Below, piece after piece: positions 4,521-7,524 of a DNA stretch of 7,524 nt (position 1 is the first letter of the stretch; each line of letters begins with the position of its first letter). Where the stretch lies: the NCBI GenBank assembly GCA_964645825.1, contig CAZXZY010000033.1:1-7524 (forward strand), written 5' to 3'. Source of the DNA: JABIAL01 sp964645825 (GTDB lineage: Bacteria > Patescibacteriota > Patescibacteriia > UBA1558 > GWA2-36-10). The notes below the pieces were generated by a model. It saw only the letters and a list, made by a program, of their open reading frames with translations. It made no database searches and was not told where the DNA came from. Made by a program: the position numbers and the translations under genes.

Positions 4521-4805
4521 TTATTTCTTTTTAGAACCATCGCACTCTGAGCTTAAGACAACTATTTTCCAGAGGATAACTACAATATAGCCCCAGAAAT
4601 AACTTTGGATTAAGCCAGCAAAGAAGCTAGTTAAATTCATGCCATTGAAGCCGAAGAATTGTAGCTCCATTAATTGTAAATGTAAGTCTTGATGAATAGG
4701 ACGGAAATAATACCAGAAAAAGCAGATTGCAAATAAAATAATAAATAATAAACCAATTTTATTAGCATAATGCCAATAGTCTTGTGCCATTTTTTTAGTA
4801 GCCAT
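4521..4805 (-). CDS. Small two-helix membrane protein of unknown function
   Basis: The 94-residue protein has two membrane helices (about 16-34 and 58-85). Between them is a loop, FRPIHQDLHLQLMELQFFGFNGMN, whose mix of His, Phe and Gly looks conserved-type rather than random. The phrase SFFAGLIQSYFWGY starts the second helix. Similar short two-helix proteins occur in other Patescibacteria as unnamed hypotheticals; this is from memory, not a search. The N-terminus (MATKKMAQ) and C-terminus (SKKK) are both basic, consistent with both ends inside the cell. It has its own extended -10 promoter upstream and its own terminator, so it is a single-gene unit despite following the isomerase gene on the same strand. 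The start at 4805 has no Shine-Dalgarno; Met6 is an alternative. Confidence 0.78.
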   Translation of the reverse strand: MATKKMAQDYWHYANKIGLLFIILFAICFFWYYFRPIHQDLHLQLMELQFFGFNGMNLTSFFAGLIQSYFWGYIVVILWKIVVLSSECDGSKKK

Positions 4806-4842
4806 ATAATTTTTTTTGTTAATTTTTATTTTAGATGATTAT

Positions 4843-4851
4843 ATTATAGCA
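4843..4851 (-). promoter_or_regulatory. Extended -10 promoter for the small membrane protein gene
   Basis: On the - strand this reads TGCTATAAT, a consensus extended -10 (TGn plus TATAAT). No clear -35 accompanies it. Predicted initiation is near 4836, about 30 nt before the start codon at 4805, the same geometry as the promoter of the sigma operon. Confidence 0.55.
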
Positions 4852-4871
4852 GAAATTTAGTTTTGTAGGAA

Positions 4872-5834
4872 TTATTTCATTAATTTTTTAAACTCTTCTA
4901 CCATCGGTACTGGCTCCGGTTCTAGCCCATAGTTGATAGCCAAGTGAAAGCAAAGCCAGTCAGCTAAGATAAGATTAGCAAATGTTTTATGCCAATCATT
5001 TTTACCCTTGAGCTCAATAGTGGTAACTGGTAATTTACGTTTTTTATAAAGTTTTTTTAGCACATCCATTCTTATTTTTATTCTTTTGTGATCAACTGGA
5101 TCAGTCAGGAAAATAAAATGGAAATTTTTAGATAATTTTTCAGTGGTATTAACCACATCAAAGCCGTTCATTTCATTATGATTTAATTCTGGTAGAGTAT
5201 TATAAAATGCTGGCACTTTTCCAGTTTCATTGAATTTGATTTTCCAATTATAGGCCAAGGTCCAATTACGTTGTGAAGAGTAAATCACTGGCACAGTATG
5301 TTTTAGTTTTTTAGCTAAAGATTTGGCTTGAGATTTATATTTTTTTGGTTTTAAAGTATTAGCTAGATTAGTTATTTCTTTTAGTTCTTTATTAGCATTC
5401 ATCAATTTTAATAGAGCCTTAGTTTGAAAGCCTAGACCCATGCGCGGTTGAATACCAATGTCTGGCATTTGGACATATGGTAAATTATGAAGTTTAGCCA
5501 GCTTAATCAATTTACCACCAGTAGCCAGTACAACAATGTTTAGTTTTTTAGCTAGAGCAAGTTTCAAGCCATCGATTACCTCTTCAGTATTACCAGAATA
5601 AGAACTAGCAATAATCATGCTTTCTTTGAGTGATTTATCATCCAAAAGTGGTAAGCCGTAGTTATGATGAACTAAAATATTGATATTTGATTGATGAGTC
5701 AAAATATCGGCTGCTAAATGTGAACCGCCCATACCAAGAACAATAAATTTTTTAGCTGTTTTATAATATTTACGGTTATTCATTTTTGGCTGCCAGTCAA
5801 ATTGTTGAGCAAATTTTTCTATTGGTTCAAACAT
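4872..5834 (-). CDS. Bifunctional phosphoglucose/phosphomannose isomerase
   Basis: The enzyme interconverts fructose-6-phosphate with glucose-6-phosphate and with mannose-6-phosphate in the cytoplasm. Its 320 residues match the archaeal-type PGI/PMI family of two SIS domains. Visible signatures are GMGGSHLAADIL (34-45), the phosphate-binding loop SSYSGNTEE (77-85), PR at 130-131, FNETGK with Glu203, PELNHNE (215-221) with His219, and the C-terminal EPEPVPMVEEFKKLM. In the characterised Pyrobaculum aerophilum enzyme a Glu, a His and a C-terminal Lys are catalytic; Glu203, His219 and Lys316 are the likely equivalents here, assigned by motif. It starts four nt after the transketolase C-subunit stop, so the two are co-transcribed. 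This fits a route from pentose phosphate intermediates to hexose phosphates for sugar nucleotide or cell-wall synthesis. There is no Shine-Dalgarno; the start is fixed by spacing and by the typical N-terminal length. Confidence 0.93.
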   Translation of the reverse strand: MFEPIEKFAQQFDWQPKMNNRKYYKTAKKFIVLGMGGSHLAADILTHQSNINILVHHNYGLPLLDDKSLKESMIIASSYSGNTEEVIDGLKLALAKKLNIVVLATGGKLIKLAKLHNLPYVQMPDIGIQPRMGLGFQTKALLKLMNANKELKEITNLANTLKPKKYKSQAKSLAKKLKHTVPVIYSSQRNWTLAYNWKIKFNETGKVPAFYNTLPELNHNEMNGFDVVNTTEKLSKNFHFIFLTDPVDHKRIKIRMDVLKKLYKKRKLPVTTIELKGKNDWHKTFANLILADWLCFHLAINYGLEPEPVPMVEEFKKLMK

Positions 5835-5838
5835 ATAT

Positions 5839-6798
5839 TTATTTCTTTGTCATTTTTAAGATTGCTTGTTTTATACTCTCACGATTGATTTTATATTTTT
5901 TCCAAAGCATAGCTGCTTGTCCTGATTCACCGAAACTATCTTGTACGCCGATCATTGTTGTTGGTACGGGGAATTTTTGAGCTAGCATTTCAGTAATTGC
6001 TGAGCCTAGTCCGCCGGCTATTTGATGATCTTCTAGTGTGATAAGTTTTTTAGTTTTTCTGACAGAACGTAAAATTGTAGCGGCGTCTAGTGGCTTGATA
6101 GTGTGTAAGTTAATTATTTCTACTGATATTTTTTTATTTAATTCACGAGCCGCAGTTAAGGCTTCGTATAAGATTGGCCCACAGCCGATAATAGTGATGT
6201 CTTTGCCACTTTGTAAAACATTAGCTTTGCCGATCTGAAAAGGAGTTTTAGCTGTGGTGATCACTGGACTTTTTTGTCGGGTTAAGCGTAAATAAACCGG
6301 ACCTTTGTATTTAACTATCTCTTTGACGGCTTTTTTTGTTTGCTCATAATCAACAGGAGCAATGACGGTCAAATTTGGCAAACAACGAGTAATGGCAATA
6401 TCTTCTAGAGCTTGATGACTAGCACCATCAGCACCAACAGCAAGCCCAGAGTGAGTAGAAACTATTTTTACATTAGCATTTGAATAACAAACAGAAATTC
6501 TTAGTTGATCCCAATTACGTCCAGGGCTAAAAGCAGCAAAACTCGCAGCAAAAGGAGTTTTATTAGCTTGTGCTAATCCAGCAGCCACACCTAACATGTT
6601 TTGTTCGGCTACGCCGACTTCAAAAAATCTATTTGGATATTTTTTGGCGAATTTATCGACGCGAGTACTTTCTGCCAGATCCGCAGAAACAACTACAATA
6701 TCTTTTTTTGTTTTTGCTAAATCCAAAAGTGCCTCGCCAAAAGCATCGCGAGTAGACCCTTGTTCTTCTTGATCAGTAAAAAGATTTTTATTAAACAT
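5839..6798 (-). CDS. Transketolase, C-terminal subunit
   Basis: This is the pyrimidine-binding and C-terminal half of a split transketolase, which moves two-carbon units between sugar phosphates in the non-oxidative pentose phosphate pathway. The 319 residues contain the Pyr domain (about 14-180) with RFFEVGVAEQNMLGVAAGLA, in which Glu65 is the expected residue that activates the thiamine diphosphate aminopyrimidine. HSGLAVGADGASHQALEDIA (116-135) follows. The C-terminal domain (about 185-315) contains LHTIKPLD and EDHQIAGGLGSA. It overlaps the N-terminal subunit gene by eight nt (ATGTTTAA), so translation is coupled and a 1:1 complex is expected. Two-gene transketolases are standard in archaea and many CPR, so this is not a frameshift. 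1-Deoxyxylulose-5-phosphate synthase and pyruvate dehydrogenase E1-beta share the domain, but the adjacent matching N-subunit favours transketolase. Confidence 0.94.
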   Translation of the reverse strand: MFNKNLFTDQEEQGSTRDAFGEALLDLAKTKKDIVVVSADLAESTRVDKFAKKYPNRFFEVGVAEQNMLGVAAGLAQANKTPFAASFAAFSPGRNWDQLRISVCYSNANVKIVSTHSGLAVGADGASHQALEDIAITRCLPNLTVIAPVDYEQTKKAVKEIVKYKGPVYLRLTRQKSPVITTAKTPFQIGKANVLQSGKDITIIGCGPILYEALTAARELNKKISVEIINLHTIKPLDAATILRSVRKTKKLITLEDHQIAGGLGSAITEMLAQKFPVPTTMIGVQDSFGESGQAAMLWKKYKINRESIKQAILKMTKK

Positions 6799-7524
6799 AA
6801 TTTTTTAGTTCAGTTAAAGCTTTGTCTGCTTGTTCGGTGTTTGGTGCTATGCCGTGCCAGTCAAATTTGTTTTCCATAAAGCTAACGCCTTTGCCCAGAG
6901 TAGTTTTGGCAATAATGACGACTGGTGATTGACGATATTCTTTGGCCTTTTCTAAAGTGCGAATGATTTGTGCATAATTATGTCCATCCATTTCTAGAAC
7001 TTTCCAGCCAAAAGCTTGGTACTTAGCTTTTAAACTACCGAGCGGCATTATGTCTTTGGTTTTTCCGTCAATCTGAATGCCATTATAATCGATAATGTTG
7101 ATCAAATTGCCAAGTTTATATTTATTAGCTGTCATGACCGCTTCCCAAAGCTGACCTTCATTATGTTCACCGTCAGAAGTGATGCAGAAGATATGATTTT
7201 TTTGTTTATCAAGTTGAGTTGCTAGCGCTAGTCCGACAGCCTGAGAAATGCCTTGTCCCAAGGGTCCGCTACTATTTTCAATACCAGCTAAAGTTTCATT
7301 GTGTGGGTGGCCCTGGAGAGGGCTGTTTATTTGGCGTAATTTTTTCAAAATATTTAAAGAAAAATATCCACGATGGGCAAGTGTGGCATAAAGTACCGGA
7401 CAAATGTGGCCATTAGATAGAATCAAACGATCGCGTTGTAGCCAGTCTGGTTTTTCATGGTTGTGTTTGAGTATTTTAAAATATAAAACAGTGAAAATGT
7501 CTGCCATCCCTAAAGCTCCGCCTG
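6791..7524 (-). CDS. Transketolase, N-terminal subunit (5' end outside the window)
   Basis: This is the pyrophosphate-binding half of the split transketolase, partner of the gene at 5839-6798. The reading frame stays open to the window edge. The codons before Met at 7507 read GGALG, giving the family motif GGALGMADIFTVLY, so that Met is internal and the true start is perhaps 30-40 residues further upstream. Motifs counted from that Met: LSNGHICPVLYATL (30-43), QGHP (65-68), GPLGQGISQAVGLALA (81-96), and the Mg/thiamine diphosphate motif SDGEHNEGQLWEA (111-123) with the later Asn142 in IDYNGIQIDG. Also present are DGHN and the C-terminal KTTLGKGVSFMEN. All key residues are intact. The operon promoter must lie beyond 7524, where other sugar-phosphate genes could also be found. 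Confidence 0.94.
   Translation of the reverse strand, partial: GGALGMADIFTVLYFKILKHNHEKPDWLQRDRLILSNGHICPVLYATLAHRGYFSLNILKKLRQINSPLQGHPHNETLAGIENSSGPLGQGISQAVGLALATQLDKQKNHIFCITSDGEHNEGQLWEAVMTANKYKLGNLINIIDYNGIQIDGKTKDIMPLGSLKAKYQAFGWKVLEMDGHNYAQIIRTLEKAKEYRQSPVVIIAKTTLGKGVSFMENKFDWHGIAPNTEQADKALTELKNYV

Noticed and set aside
6791..6798. Frameshift splitting a single transketolase gene
   Set aside because: Each half has its complete domains and a proper start and stop in an ATGTTTAA overlap; two-gene transketolases are common in archaea and CPR bacteria.
5786..7416. Short + strand open frames opposite the sugar-phosphate operon (5786-5980, 6038-6238, 6570-6755, 7219-7416)
   Set aside because: All lie antisense to well-supported enzyme genes and have no family features.

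Overview
The window is AT-rich, compact DNA with short intergenic gaps. The following traits together suggest a member of the Candidate Phyla Radiation (Patescibacteria): a transketolase split into two subunit genes, an archaeal-type bifunctional phosphoglucose/phosphomannose isomerase, several tiny membrane or secreted proteins without obvious families, and leaders that mostly lack a Shine-Dalgarno sequence. This placement is an inference; there is no rRNA or marker protein here to fix it. UGA is used as an ordinary stop (ends of the genes at 1489 and 4435), so the UGA-recoded CPR lineages are unlikely.

Region 1 (1-456) is a tRNA cluster on the + strand: Ile(GAU, 5' end cut off), Phe(GAA), Pro(UGG) and Gly(UCC), all with encoded CCA. 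A copy of the 3' half of tRNA-Pro follows the intact gene, with a different T-arm sequence that still folds. The cluster closes with an intrinsic terminator.

Region 2 (457-2045) is a probable three-gene operon of envelope proteins: a four-helix membrane protein, a Cys-rich lipoprotein and a membrane-anchored acidic protein. It is bracketed by two nearly identical intrinsic terminators.

Region 3 (2046-4034) looks like an envelope signalling module: an ECF-type sigma factor, an overlapping three-helix membrane protein that is a good candidate anti-sigma factor, and a secreted His/Met-rich helical protein. A long hairpin leader lies between the last two genes. A 12-bp motif occurs both in front of the sigma gene and in that hairpin.

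Region 4 (4032-4470) is a single-gene unit encoding a 106-residue orphan protein. It has a near-consensus sigma-A promoter, a perfect Shine-Dalgarno sequence and its own terminator, and so is expressed quite differently from its neighbours.

Region 5 (4478-7524) is on the - strand. A small two-helix membrane protein with its own promoter and terminator converges on region 4. Upstream of it, in transcription order, lie transketolase N-terminal subunit (running off the window end), transketolase C-terminal subunit and the phosphoglucose/phosphomannose isomerase. These are tightly packed and form a sugar-phosphate operon linking the non-oxidative pentose phosphate pathway to hexose-6-phosphate interconversion.
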